Assembly: GCF_036499745.1 (NCBI RefSeq)
Contig: NZ_DASYDG010000019.1
Span: 62,001 to 126,000, forward strand
Reading direction: 5' to 3'
DNA length: 64,000 nucleotides
From: Pinirhizobacter sp036499745
GTDB lineage: Bacteria; Pseudomonadota; Gammaproteobacteria; Xanthomonadales; Rhodanobacteraceae
Shown here: positions 52,184 through 61,001 of the stretch, piece by piece
Layout of the letters: every line of letters starts with the position of its first letter
Numbering within the stretch: the stretch's first letter is position 1
Notes under the pieces: model-generated
Databases searched by the model: none
What the model saw: only the letters and a program-made list of their open reading frames with translations
What the model was told of the DNA's origin: nothing
Program-made: the position numbers and the translations under genes

Positions 52184-52846
52184 TCAACCGCCCTGCAAAT
52201 CGAAAGTAACCGGGATGCGGGCCCATGCCTGCGTCGGTCGGCCCTGCGCGGTGGCGGGCTGGAACCGCCACTTCGACAGCACCTGGTTCTGTGCGGCGCG
52301 GTCAAGTTCCACATGGCCGCTGCTTGATTCCACTACCACCTGCAGTGGCTTGCCGTCGATATCCACCAGCACGCGCAAGACCACCGTGCCTTGCATGTGC
52401 ATGCGCCGCGCGGCCGACGGGTAGGCCGGCGCCGGTGCCTGCATGTAGGCCAGGGTGGCTTCCACCGGCGCCGATGGCGCAGCATCAGCGGCTGCCGATG
52501 GCACGGGAGGAGCGGCCGTTACCGGGACGGCATTCGCGCTGGGTTCGTCAATCACCGTGGGTGATGGCGTCGGTGTCGGCGCGGGTATGTGCTTTGCCAC
52601 CGTGTGGTGCACCGGCGGCGGCGGAATGTCCATCGCCGGTGCGGGCTTCACTTCCGGGGGAGGGTTGGTCCACGTGACGATGATCGGTTGGGCGACACGC
52701 TTGACGGTTTCCACGAACTCAGGAGCCATCGGCCGGATCACGGCGATGAGGGCGGCGATGTTGAGGGCGATCGAAGCGCTCAAAGCCACGATACGAATGG
52801 CATCGGGATGAAACGCAGGGCGGGACGCGATTGCGGCAGACGACAT
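52184..52846 (-). CDS. TonB-family energy transducer-like protein
   Basis: A 220-residue protein with the TonB plan: a short cytoplasmic start, one membrane helix (about residues 20-38, IVALSASIALNIAALIAVI), a long Pro/Ala/Val linker, and a C-terminal TonB domain (about 135-218: AYPSAARRMHMQGTVVLRVLV, ending RIPVTFDLQGG). It is not next to exbB/exbD or a receptor, so it may be one of several TonB paralogues. Start 52846 is set by GGAGG six bases upstream. Confidence 0.88.
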   Translation of the reverse strand: MSSAAIASRPAFHPDAIRIVALSASIALNIAALIAVIRPMAPEFVETVKRVAQPIIVTWTNPPPEVKPAPAMDIPPPPVHHTVAKHIPAPTPTPSPTVIDEPSANAVPVTAAPPVPSAAADAAPSAPVEATLAYMQAPAPAYPSAARRMHMQGTVVLRVLVDIDGKPLQVVVESSSGHVELDRAAQNQVLSKWRFQPATAQGRPTQAWARIPVTFDLQGG

Positions 52847-52993
52847 GGCACACCTCCATCGAGTGGGGGAAGGCAAGCGACGGTCTTCATGGACGCCACG
52901 GCTTTTGCCGCGGGGGATGCGTCCGGCTCCAGACTATGCCCGCGCCCGGATGCTCTGCAAGAGCCCGATGCGCCGGCCGTCGGCTTCGGTGAC

Positions 52994-53818
52994 CTAGTGG
53001 GCCACCAGCATGGGAATGTCGCTGTTCATGAAAAGATGACGGGTGGTGCCACCGAGCACCATTTCCGACAGGCGCGAACGCCCCCATGCGCCCATCACCA
53101 GCAGGTCAGCTCCCGCTTCGCGCGCAATCGCCAGCAGCGAAGGGCCTGCCTGGTCGCGTTCAGCCGCCGACAGATGTCGGACGGTGGCCTTGATGCCGTG
53201 CTCGCTGAGCCAGTGATCGATGTCTTCGGCGGGCAGCGGATGGGTGGTGGCATAGGGTTCGTCGCAGCCATCGAGCACCACGACATCGTCGGCGCGCTCC
53301 AGTAGCGGAAGCGAGGCCCGGATCGCCAGCGCGGATTGCCGGCTACCGTTCCAGGCCAGCAACACGCGTGTGCCCAGGCCCGTTACCTGGGCCAGCTCCG
53401 GTACCACCAGCACCGGCTTGCTGCTGCCGAATACCGAGCGCGAGACATTGCCGAAACCCACCGGCGCGTCGCCGCGGAAACCGCCGCGCTCCATCACCAG
53501 CCAGTCATAGCCGGCTGCCGCATGGCATACCAGCGGTACGACATCGCCTTCGGCCACCCGCCACCGGCCCGTGAGACCTGCCTGGGTGAGTATCTGATCG
53601 AACGCCCCGCTGGCAGCGCGCGCTTCGTCGGCACGCTGGCGCACCGAGTCCATCTGCAACGGCATGGCTTCAGGTAGCGTGAAGGCGGCCGGTAGCATGT
53701 CCACCACGAACAATGCATCCAGACGCGCTTGCATGCGCTGGGCCAGGGCGACGGCAGCGGCGATCGCCGCACCCTGCAGGGGCAGGCGGGCCACATGGAG
53801 CAGGAGCTCAGTCTTCAT
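52994..53818 (-). CDS. Universal stress protein family protein
   Basis: A 274-residue protein made of two UspA-like halves. The C-terminal half has the ATP-binding pattern GAWGRSRLSEMVLGGTTRHL followed by SDIPMLVAH; the N-terminal half has a degenerate version (ERGGFRGDAPVGFGNVSRS). Such tandem Usp proteins bind nucleotides and help survival under stress, with diverse roles. Monocistronic. Confidence 0.9.
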   Translation of the reverse strand: MKTELLLHVARLPLQGAAIAAAVALAQRMQARLDALFVVDMLPAAFTLPEAMPLQMDSVRQRADEARAASGAFDQILTQAGLTGRWRVAEGDVVPLVCHAAAGYDWLVMERGGFRGDAPVGFGNVSRSVFGSSKPVLVVPELAQVTGLGTRVLLAWNGSRQSALAIRASLPLLERADDVVVLDGCDEPYATTHPLPAEDIDHWLSEHGIKATVRHLSAAERDQAGPSLLAIAREAGADLLVMGAWGRSRLSEMVLGGTTRHLFMNSDIPMLVAH

Positions 53819-53953
53819 CGTAGGTGTCCGCTTCCGCGCATGAGGTACGTCCGATCACACAATGCCACCCTGTGCAGGGGGTTGCAAAACCCTGTCGCGG
53901 GGGCGACCCTCTGACGATGCGCTCGACCCTGGCGCGCCACCCTTGCGTTGCGC

Positions 53954-54625
53954 ATGAACCCCCAGGCAAGTGCTGCCCCTCCCATCTACCGGCCCGGCGA
54001 CGAAATCGCCAGCAGCCTGATCCACGGCATCGGCATCGTGCTGAGCATCGCCGGCCTGGTGGTGCTGGTGGCGTTCGCGGCACGGTTCGGCGATGCACGC
54101 GCGGTGGTCGCAAGCGCGGTATTCGGCAGCACACTGATCCTTCTCTACACCGCATCGACCCTGTACCACGCTGTGCCGGGCGCGATGGCAAGGCGCGTTC
54201 TGCGTACGCTCGACCACATTGCCATCTTCCTGCTGATCGCCGGCACCTACACGCCATTCACCCTGCTGGCGCTGCCGGGTGTCTGGGGCTGGAGTCTCTT
54301 CGGCACCATCTGGGCCCTGGCCATCGCCGGCAGCATGCTGGAACTGGGCCTGCTCAAGCGCTACCGCAAGGCCGCGGTATTCCTTTATGTGGCCATGGGC
54401 TGGGTGGCGATGATCGCCTTCAAGCCGCTGAGCGAAAGCCTGTCCACCGGCGGATTGGCATTGCTGATCGCTGGAGGCGTGGCTTACACCGCTGGCGTGC
54501 CGTTCTACCTGGCACGCAGGCTTCCCTATCATCACTCGGTCTGGCACTTCTTCGTGCTGGCCGGCAGCGTGCTGCATTACCTGGCCGTGCTGCTGTACGT
54601 GTTGCCCGGCGCGCCCGTGGGCTAG
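53954..54625 (+). CDS. Haemolysin III family membrane protein (TrhA/PAQR)
   Basis: A 223-residue protein with seven hydrophobic helices. The PAQR signature residues are present: SSLIHGIGIVLSIAG (first His), STLYHAVPG, the LDHIAIFLLIAGTYTPF run, and HHSVWHFFVLAGSVLHY near the end, giving the zinc-site histidines. The family name comes from a haemolytic Bacillus protein; in bacteria a role in membrane homeostasis is more likely. ATG 53954 is preferred over TTG 53948. Confidence 0.92.
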   Translation: MNPQASAAPPIYRPGDEIASSLIHGIGIVLSIAGLVVLVAFAARFGDARAVVASAVFGSTLILLYTASTLYHAVPGAMARRVLRTLDHIAIFLLIAGTYTPFTLLALPGVWGWSLFGTIWALAIAGSMLELGLLKRYRKAAVFLYVAMGWVAMIAFKPLSESLSTGGLALLIAGGVAYTAGVPFYLARRLPYHHSVWHFFVLAGSVLHYLAVLLYVLPGAPVG

Positions 54626-54629
54626 GCAT

Positions 54630-55115
54630 TCAACCGAGCAGGAAGGCGAAGGCGAACATCCCCAGCATCACGAAGGACATCACCAGTTTGACCAGCGTGC
54701 CCACCAGCATGCCAAACCAGGTACTTAAACCCACGTGTGCTGACCGCAGCACGCTGGTGCCGGAGGCCAGTTCGCCCAGCAGGGCGCCGATGAAGGGCCC
54801 GAGCAACAGCCCGGGCAGCCCGAAGAACATACCTACCACCGTGCCGATGGCAGCGCCCCACAGGGCGCGGCTGCTGGCACCGACCTTGCGCGCGCCCAGG
54901 AGTCCGGCGATGAAGTCCATGGCCATGCCGATGGCGCCGGCCACGGCGATGGCTACCAGCCACCAGGTGCCCAGGTGCCGGTAGTGGTCGACCCCGGCGG
55001 CCAGCCAGATGCCGGCGAAGATCAGCGGGATGCCGGGAAGCGCCGGCAGGATTGCCCCGGCGACTCCGGCCACCATCAGCAGGGCCGCCACCACATAAAG
55101 GGCGATGTCGATCAT
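54630..55115 (-). CDS. DUF456 family membrane protein
   Basis: A 161-residue hydrophobic protein with four or five helices and many glycines; typical DUF456 pieces are AILPALPGIPLIFAGIWLA and GMFFGLPGLLLGPFIGALLGEL. Function unknown. Its start overlaps the stop of the upstream DUF3298 lipoprotein gene (55112), so they are co-transcribed. It is convergent with trhA, four bases apart. Confidence 0.9.
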   Translation of the reverse strand: MIDIALYVVAALLMVAGVAGAILPALPGIPLIFAGIWLAAGVDHYRHLGTWWLVAIAVAGAIGMAMDFIAGLLGARKVGASSRALWGAAIGTVVGMFFGLPGLLLGPFIGALLGELASGTSVLRSAHVGLSTWFGMLVGTLVKLVMSFVMLGMFAFAFLLG

Positions 55116-55864
55116 GGCGTGGCGAAGCTGTCGCGGTAGTCGGGCTTGAGCCAGGGGATGAAGACGCGGACGGGTACGTCCACCGTCTGCGTACCCGCGA
55201 CATAGGCCGCCACCTGGTAGGGCGGGAACAGGATGGTGAGGTTGCGCGCCAGGCCATCGCGGCCTGGCGACACGACGAAGACATCGAAGTGATCCTGGCC
55301 CGGTTGGGTGCCGTCGTTGATCATCTCCGCACTGGAGGCCAGCGGCGCATTGTCGTCCAGGCGCGTCAACAGTTGTCGGCGCGCCTCCGCGGCCACCGCC
55401 GATTCGGCGGCCGCCGGGTCGGTGAAGAGGTCATCGAGCGATAGCAGCCGTCGGGCATGCGTGTCGTAGGTGAAAGTGTCGAGGATCGGGCTGGGATGGG
55501 CGCCCCCGGTGAAGGACGACCCTTGTGCCCGCACGCTCACCAGGCGTCCGGCCTGGCCTACCAGCTCGATGTCGAGATCCAGGTCCCAGGGCAACTGATG
55601 GGCCTGTTCACGCGCGCCCGGTTGCTTCAGTCCGGCGAGGAAATTGGTCTTTTTCTGGGCCACGTAGGCCTCGAGGCCTAGTCGCAGGGGATTCCAGTCG
55701 GGCTTGAGCTTGGGTAGGCGGGCTTCGATGGTGTAAAGGGTGGGCTCACTGTATTGGGTATGCTGCGCGGCCGAAGGCGTCGACGCAGCTTCCGGTGCAT
55801 GGCCGCCCTGGCAGGCGGCCAACACGGCACAGGATGCCTGCACGGCCAGCCAACGTTGCATCAT
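55112..55864 (-). CDS. Lipoprotein with DUF4163/DUF3298 (RsiV-like) domain
   Basis: A 250-residue exported protein with a lipobox (AVLAAC). Residues 60-150 match the DUF4163 pattern (SVRAQGSSFTGGAHPSPILD) and the C-terminal 90 residues the DUF3298 pattern (LTILFPPYQVAAYVAGTQ). The family includes the extracellular part of the anti-sigma factor RsiV, which binds lysozyme, but many members have no known ligand. The start is taken at the tandem ATGs 55864/55861. Confidence 0.87.
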   Translation of the reverse strand: MMQRWLAVQASCAVLAACQGGHAPEAASTPSAAQHTQYSEPTLYTIEARLPKLKPDWNPLRLGLEAYVAQKKTNFLAGLKQPGAREQAHQLPWDLDLDIELVGQAGRLVSVRAQGSSFTGGAHPSPILDTFTYDTHARRLLSLDDLFTDPAAAESAVAAEARRQLLTRLDDNAPLASSAEMINDGTQPGQDHFDVFVVSPGRDGLARNLTILFPPYQVAAYVAGTQTVDVPVRVFIPWLKPDYRDSFATP

Positions 55865-55887
55865 CTTATCCAGTCTCCCTCGATGGT

Positions 55888-56583
55888 GTGACACGTTACC
55901 CGACGTTGCGTGACTTGCGAAGGAATGGTGTGGAAAAGGACGAAATCATCTTGCTCAAGGCCGATGAACTCGGTCGCATCGAATGCCACCGCCGCGGCGG
56001 TGAGATGGTGATCGTGCGTGATATCGCCGCCGCCCGCTGGTGGGCGCGCCGCTTCGCCCGGCGCGCGGCGGCGCGCGAGGCCAGGGCGCTCGAACGCCTG
56101 GACGGAATCGACGGGGTGCCACGGCTGCTGCGTTTTGACGGTCGCGTGCTCGAGCGCAGCTTCATGGCAGGTTTGCCGATGCAGCAGGCCCAGCCGCGCA
56201 ACGCTGCGTATTTCCGCCAGGCCCGGCGCCTGCTGGCCTCGTTGCACCGGCGTGGCGTGGTGCACAACGACCTGGCCAAGGAGCCCAACTGGCTGGTGTG
56301 CGATGACGGCACGCCGGGCATGGTGGACTTCCAGCTGGCCTTCACACGTCGTCGCCGGGGCCGGCTGTTCCGCGTGCTGGCACGCGAAGACATCCGGCAT
56401 CTGCTCAAGCACAAACGCACTTATATGCCGGAATTGCTTACCCGCCGGGAGCTGCACATCCTGGCTACCCCCGCGATGCATGCGCGCGTGTGGCGGCAGA
56501 CGGCCAAGCGCCTGTACAAGCTGATCGCGCGCAAGCTCTTCGGCTACTGGGACAACGAAGGCCAGGGCCGGGTCCGGCGCTGA
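55888..56583 (+). CDS. Protein-kinase-fold phosphotransferase (RIO/Kdo-kinase-like)
   Basis: A 231-residue kinase-like protein. The catalytic loop is HNDLAKEPNWLV (HxDxxxxN) and the metal-binding Asp is in MVDFQLAF, the order used by lipopolysaccharide (WaaP/KdkA-like) and RIO kinases. A weak glycine-poor N-lobe precedes it, and many Arg residues follow each helix. It may phosphorylate a lipid or sugar; the target is unknown. Starts are uncertain: GTG 55888 is used, and GTG 55930 with AAGGA upstream is an alternative. Confidence 0.8.
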   Translation: MTRYPTLRDLRRNGVEKDEIILLKADELGRIECHRRGGEMVIVRDIAAARWWARRFARRAAAREARALERLDGIDGVPRLLRFDGRVLERSFMAGLPMQQAQPRNAAYFRQARRLLASLHRRGVVHNDLAKEPNWLVCDDGTPGMVDFQLAFTRRRRGRLFRVLAREDIRHLLKHKRTYMPELLTRRELHILATPAMHARVWRQTAKRLYKLIARKLFGYWDNEGQGRVRR

Positions 56584-56601
56584 TGCGCCGCACGGTGCGC
56601 G

Positions 56602-57378
56602 TTACTTTTCGACGAAGGCGCGCTCGATCACGTAGTCACCCGGTTCTCGCGTGCGCGGCGAGGCGTGGAAGCCGCGCCCGTCAAGCAGGGCGCAGGTGTC
56701 TTCGAGCATTGCCGGGCTGCCGCACAGCATCACGCGGTCATGCGCCGGGTCGAGCGGTGGCAGGCCCGTCGCGCTTCCCATGTCGCCATCGGCGATGGCA
56801 TCGGTGATGCGCCCGCGGTTACGGAAGGGCTCGCGCGTGACCGAGGGGTAGTAGATGAGTTTTTCGCGTACCAGGTCGCCCAGGTAATCGTGGGCCGGCA
56901 GTTCGTACTCGAGGTAATGGGCGTAGGCGAGGTCGGCGATGTTGCGTACGCCATGGGCCAGTACCACGTGTTCGAAGCGCTCGTAGGTTTCCGGGTCGCG
57001 CACGATCGACAGGAACGGCGCCAGGCCCGTACCCGTGCCCAGCAGGTAAAGCCGCTTGCCGGGCTTCAGGTCGTTGAGCACGAGCGTGCCGGTAGGCTTG
57101 CGCGACACGATCAGGGGATCGCCGGGCTTGAGATGTTGCAGGCGCGAGGTCAGCGGGCCATCGGGCACCTTGATCGAGAAGAACTCAAGGTGTTCCTCGT
57201 AGTGGGCGCTGGCAATCGAATAGGCGCGCATCAGAGGCCGGCCATCCACTTCCAGGCCGATCATGACGAAATGTCCGCTTTCAAAGCGAAAACCCGGGTC
57301 GCGGGTCGTGCGGAAACTGAAGAGCGAATCGTTCCAGTGATGCACGTCGATGACGTGCTCGGTTGCCAGTGCCACCAT
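56602..57378 (-). CDS. fpr: Ferredoxin--NADP(+) reductase (Fpr)
   Basis: A 258-residue flavoenzyme of the bacterial subclass I type, passing electrons between NADPH and ferredoxin/flavodoxin. The FAD motif is RAYSIAS and the phosphate-binding IKVPDGPLTSRLQ follows; the NADP site is GTGTGLAPFLSI; the C-terminal VEK ending is typical of this group. It is divergent from the sensor kinase gene 114 bases away. Confidence 0.95.
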   Translation of the reverse strand: MVALATEHVIDVHHWNDSLFSFRTTRDPGFRFESGHFVMIGLEVDGRPLMRAYSIASAHYEEHLEFFSIKVPDGPLTSRLQHLKPGDPLIVSRKPTGTLVLNDLKPGKRLYLLGTGTGLAPFLSIVRDPETYERFEHVVLAHGVRNIADLAYAHYLEYELPAHDYLGDLVREKLIYYPSVTREPFRNRGRITDAIADGDMGSATGLPPLDPAHDRVMLCGSPAMLEDTCALLDGRGFHASPRTREPGDYVIERAFVEK

Positions 57379-57491
57379 GGGAAGGAAGGTTCCTGCGGCG
57401 CCCTTGCGCCAGTCAACTGCGTATTATAGCTGGCTTCGTAGCGGCAGTCCGGCGATCATCGGCAGCTGAAGGATGGCTGGGAAAGGATCCC

Positions 57492-60400
57492 ATGGATAAG
57501 CGTCGTTCGACGATGGCCTTCGCGGCCATCCTGGTTGCCGTGCTGGCCACGGGCCTGGGTTTCGGCCCGCCTGCGCATGCGCAGGCCAGCGGGGACCTCG
57601 ATCCTGCCTGGGCCCGCGCGCACCCGGTCGTACGGGTGGGCGCGCTGCGCACCGGCGCGCCGCCCATGCAGCTGGTGGAGAACGGCCGACTGCGTGGCGT
57701 GGGCGCGGATTTCCTCGAGCAGATCCTGCCGACGATGGGAGTGAGGTGGGAGCCGGTGTTGTTCGATTCCCGTCCGGCACTGCTCGATGCCCTGTGCCAA
57801 GGCAAAGTGGATGTCGCCCCGGAGATGATTTCCACCCCCGCCGCCATGCATTGCGTGCACTTCGGTTCGCCCTATCTGTCGTCTTCGCCCGTGCGCGTTG
57901 CCCGCAATGGCGACTCGCGCTTCGCCGACGACACGGCGCTGGCGCACGCCAGGATTGCCGTGGTGGCGGGCAGTGAAGTGGAGGAAATCATTGTCGCGGC
58001 GCTGCCCAACGCCACGCTGCTGCGCGCGCCGGACGATGCCGCCGCGGTGGAAGCCCTGGTGCAGGGGCATGCCGACGTGTACCTGGCCAACCCATTGCTG
58101 GCCGTGCGCGAGCTCGATCACCTGGTTGCTACCGGCAAGCTGCAATACACCGGCAGGAGCACATTGCCATTGGCGCGCTACGGCTTTGCCTATGGAAGCG
58201 GGGCCCGGCCCCTGGAAACGGCGCTCCAGGCCCGCCTGGACACCCTGGGCGACGACGCACGTGGCCGTGTCGTCGGGCGCTGGGTGGCGGTGTTCGAACC
58301 TAGCGAAGAAGCAGGCCTGGCTACGCCCCTCAGTGCCGATGAACGCCAGTTCCTTCAATCGCTCCCGGTACTGGGGGCCGGTATCGATTCGGACTGGGCA
58401 CCGATGAGCTACATGGACCGCAACGGCGTGTCCGTCGGCGTTGCCTCGGACTATATCGCCGAACTCAACCGCGCCCTGGGGCTGCGCACGCGCCGGGTGA
58501 ATGTCGATACGGTGGCCGAGGCGCGGCAGGCGATCGCCGATGGCAAGGTGCAGATGCTGGTGAGCGTGGCGCGGGACAATCCCCTGTCGGCGGGGCTTGT
58601 GCTCAGCCGGGCTTACGAAGTTGCCCCGTTGGTGGTGGCCGGGCGAAACGACGCCAGGCCCGTGGCGGGCCTTGATGACCTTCGCGGCATGCGCGTGGCG
58701 GTGGTCGACCGGCCGTTCGATATCGCCACCCGGCTGCATAGCAGCGCCCCGTCGCTCAAGGTGGTGAGCTTCCCCTACACCGACGATGCATTGCATGCAC
58801 TGGCCGAGCGCCGCGTTGACGCGGTGATCGACACGGTGTCGGTGCTATCGCAGCACATCGAGGCCGACTATGCCGGTAGATTGCGCGTGCTCGGCCCTTC
58901 GGGCATCACCATGAGTGTCTACATCGGCGTCGTGCCGTCGCAGGCGCGGCTGGTGCCGCTGATCGACCGCGCGCTCGCCGATATCAGTTCGGCGCGAAGC
59001 CAGGCGATTCGTGCCCGCTGGATGCGCACGACCTACAGCTACGCCACGCCCTGGATCAACATCGCGCTGATCGGTGTACCCATCTTCATGGTGGGCCTGG
59101 TGGTGGTTGTTTTCGTGCTGCGTGCCAACCGGAAGTTGCGGCGCGCGGTGGAAGCGGAGCAGCGCGCCCGCGCCATCGCCGAGGACGCCACGCGATCGAA
59201 GGCGCAGTTCCTGGCCATGATGAGCCACGAGATCCGCACCCCGATGACCAGCGCGCTGGGCATGATCGATCTGCTCGAACGCACCTCGCTGGATGACGAC
59301 CAGCGCGACATGGCCGGCGTGATGCGTGAATCGGGTGACAGCCTCCTTCGCATCATCGACGACCTGCTCGACTTCTCCCGCTTCGAGGCCGGGCAGATGC
59401 CGCTGGATTCGGTGGGTTTCGACGTGCGTCCATTGTTCGACGACGTGGCCGGCCTCCTCGGTGCCACGGCGCGCGCCAAGGGCCTGCTGTTGTATGCCAG
59501 CGTGGAGGCCCGTGTAGGCGCGCGCCTGGTGGGTGATCCGGCGCGCTTGCGCCAGGTGTTGTTCAATCTTGTCGGCAATGCGGTGAAGTTCACCCAGCGC
59601 GGGTACGTGCGCATGCACCTTGCCTGGGCCGACGGTGACGCTGACACCCAGCGCCTGGCCATCGTCGTCCAGGACACCGGGGTGGGCATCGCGCCGGAGC
59701 GCAAGGTGGAGATCTTCGAGCCCTTCATCCAGGAAGATACCTCGACCCAGCGCCGCTTCGGCGGCACCGGGCTGGGGCTTGCCATCGTCAGCCGCATCGC
59801 CGCCCTGATGGATGCCCGTGTCACGCTGGAGAGCATCGTCGGCGTGGGCACGCGTTTTGAGTTCGCCTTCGATGCCACGGTCGAAGCGAGCCTGCCTGCC
59901 ACCGATCCGCGTCGTTATCGGCTGGAGCTGGACGATCCGATGCTCGCCCAATGCATCGCCTCCTACCTGGCATTCGCCGGCCTGCAGGAGGAAAACGGCG
60001 CGCAGGCGGCCGGCGTTGTGGTCAGCCTCGTCGGCGATGCGGCGCGCCCGGCCGATGCCCAGTTGCAGCTGGCCGGCGCCGGGCGCACGGCAACGTTGCC
60101 GGCATGGCCGCCAAGGTTTGCCACCCTCCGGCGTGCCCTGAACGTGCTCGAGGGGCATGTCCCGGCAGAGGAAAGCGAAGGCGTCCGCATGATGCGCCAG
60201 GCGCCCTCGCGTGAGGTTGCCCTAAGCGAGGGGCGCCTGGTGATGGTGGTGGACGACCAGCCGCTGATCCAGCGTCTGCTGGTGCGGGAGTTGCGCATGC
60301 TGGGCTTCGCCTGCGACGTGGCCAGCGACGGTGAAGAAGCATTGCGATGCATGCGTTCAACCACCTATGGCCTGCTGCTTACCGACTGTTTCATGGCCGG

Positions 60401-60932
60401 CATGGACGGTTTCGAGTTGATGCGCCGCGTGCGCGCGGCGGGCTGGAATCTGCCGATGCTGGCGATGACGGCCAGCCCGTTGCCCGAACTGATCGAGCGC
60501 TGCCGGCGTGCCGGTGCCGATGGTGTGGTGACCAAGCCGTTGCGCCTGGGAGAACTCAAATCCCTGCTCGATCGCTTCCTTCCCGAAGCGGCTTCAACAG
60601 GTATCGGAGAGGCCGTGGAGGGGCCGGCCACCATCGTGGCGAACCTTCGCGGCGCCATGGGCGAAGAGGCCGGCGCGTTCATCGCACAGCTTAAAGCCCA
60701 GGCCGGCCCGGACCGCAGCGGGTTCGCCGACGCGATCGATTCGGCCGACGCGGACACCGTGGCAACGATCGCCCATCAGTACGCCAGCATCTTCGGTTGG
60801 GCCCGGGCGCCCCGCCTGCGGGAACTTGCGCGCGCGGTGGAAGAAGAAGCGCGTACGGGGAATGTCCCGCCGTCATCCCGCGCCCTGCTGGCGGCATTGC
60901 AGGAACTTGACGCATGGCTCGCCCTGGAATGA
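57492..60932 (+). CDS. BvgS/EvgS-like hybrid sensor histidine kinase
   Basis: A 1146-residue multi-domain sensor. A signal peptide (about 29 residues) precedes two periplasmic solute-binding (SBP_bac_3, Venus-flytrap) domains at about residues 36-270 and 280-510. One membrane helix at about 521-543 follows; there is no obvious PAS. The histidine kinase domain has phospho-acceptor His579 in MSHEIRTPM and an ATPase with DTGVGI and FGGTGLGLAI. A receiver domain with Asp965 (LTDCFMAGMDGF) and a C-terminal HPt-like domain with His1095 (ATIAHQYASIFGW) complete a phosphorelay. No response regulator gene is adjacent. Start 57492 has AAAGGA upstream. Confidence 0.9.
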   Translation: MDKRRSTMAFAAILVAVLATGLGFGPPAHAQASGDLDPAWARAHPVVRVGALRTGAPPMQLVENGRLRGVGADFLEQILPTMGVRWEPVLFDSRPALLDALCQGKVDVAPEMISTPAAMHCVHFGSPYLSSSPVRVARNGDSRFADDTALAHARIAVVAGSEVEEIIVAALPNATLLRAPDDAAAVEALVQGHADVYLANPLLAVRELDHLVATGKLQYTGRSTLPLARYGFAYGSGARPLETALQARLDTLGDDARGRVVGRWVAVFEPSEEAGLATPLSADERQFLQSLPVLGAGIDSDWAPMSYMDRNGVSVGVASDYIAELNRALGLRTRRVNVDTVAEARQAIADGKVQMLVSVARDNPLSAGLVLSRAYEVAPLVVAGRNDARPVAGLDDLRGMRVAVVDRPFDIATRLHSSAPSLKVVSFPYTDDALHALAERRVDAVIDTVSVLSQHIEADYAGRLRVLGPSGITMSVYIGVVPSQARLVPLIDRALADISSARSQAIRARWMRTTYSYATPWINIALIGVPIFMVGLVVVVFVLRANRKLRRAVEAEQRARAIAEDATRSKAQFLAMMSHEIRTPMTSALGMIDLLERTSLDDDQRDMAGVMRESGDSLLRIIDDLLDFSRFEAGQMPLDSVGFDVRPLFDDVAGLLGATARAKGLLLYASVEARVGARLVGDPARLRQVLFNLVGNAVKFTQRGYVRMHLAWADGDADTQRLAIVVQDTGVGIAPERKVEIFEPFIQEDTSTQRRFGGTGLGLAIVSRIAALMDARVTLESIVGVGTRFEFAFDATVEASLPATDPRRYRLELDDPMLAQCIASYLAFAGLQEENGAQAAGVVVSLVGDAARPADAQLQLAGAGRTATLPAWPPRFATLRRALNVLEGHVPAEESEGVRMMRQAPSREVALSEGRLVMVVDDQPLIQRLLVRELRMLGFACDVASDGEEALRCMRSTTYGLLLTDCFMAGMDGFELMRRVRAAGWNLPMLAMTASPLPELIERCRRAGADGVVTKPLRLGELKSLLDRFLPEAASTGIGEAVEGPATIVANLRGAMGEEAGAFIAQLKAQAGPDRSGFADAIDSADADTVATIAHQYASIFGWARAPRLRELARAVEEEARTGNVPPSSRALLAALQELDAWLALE

Positions 60933-61001
60933 CTTCACGCGGCTGAAATACCCTCCGGCGCAGCATGGGCGTTCCACCGCACCGAAGCCGGAGAGTTCCC
61001 G

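Noticed and set aside
53824..54984. 386-codon plus-strand ORF across trhA and DUF456
   Set aside because: Arg/Pro/His-rich composition, overlaps two real genes in other frames.
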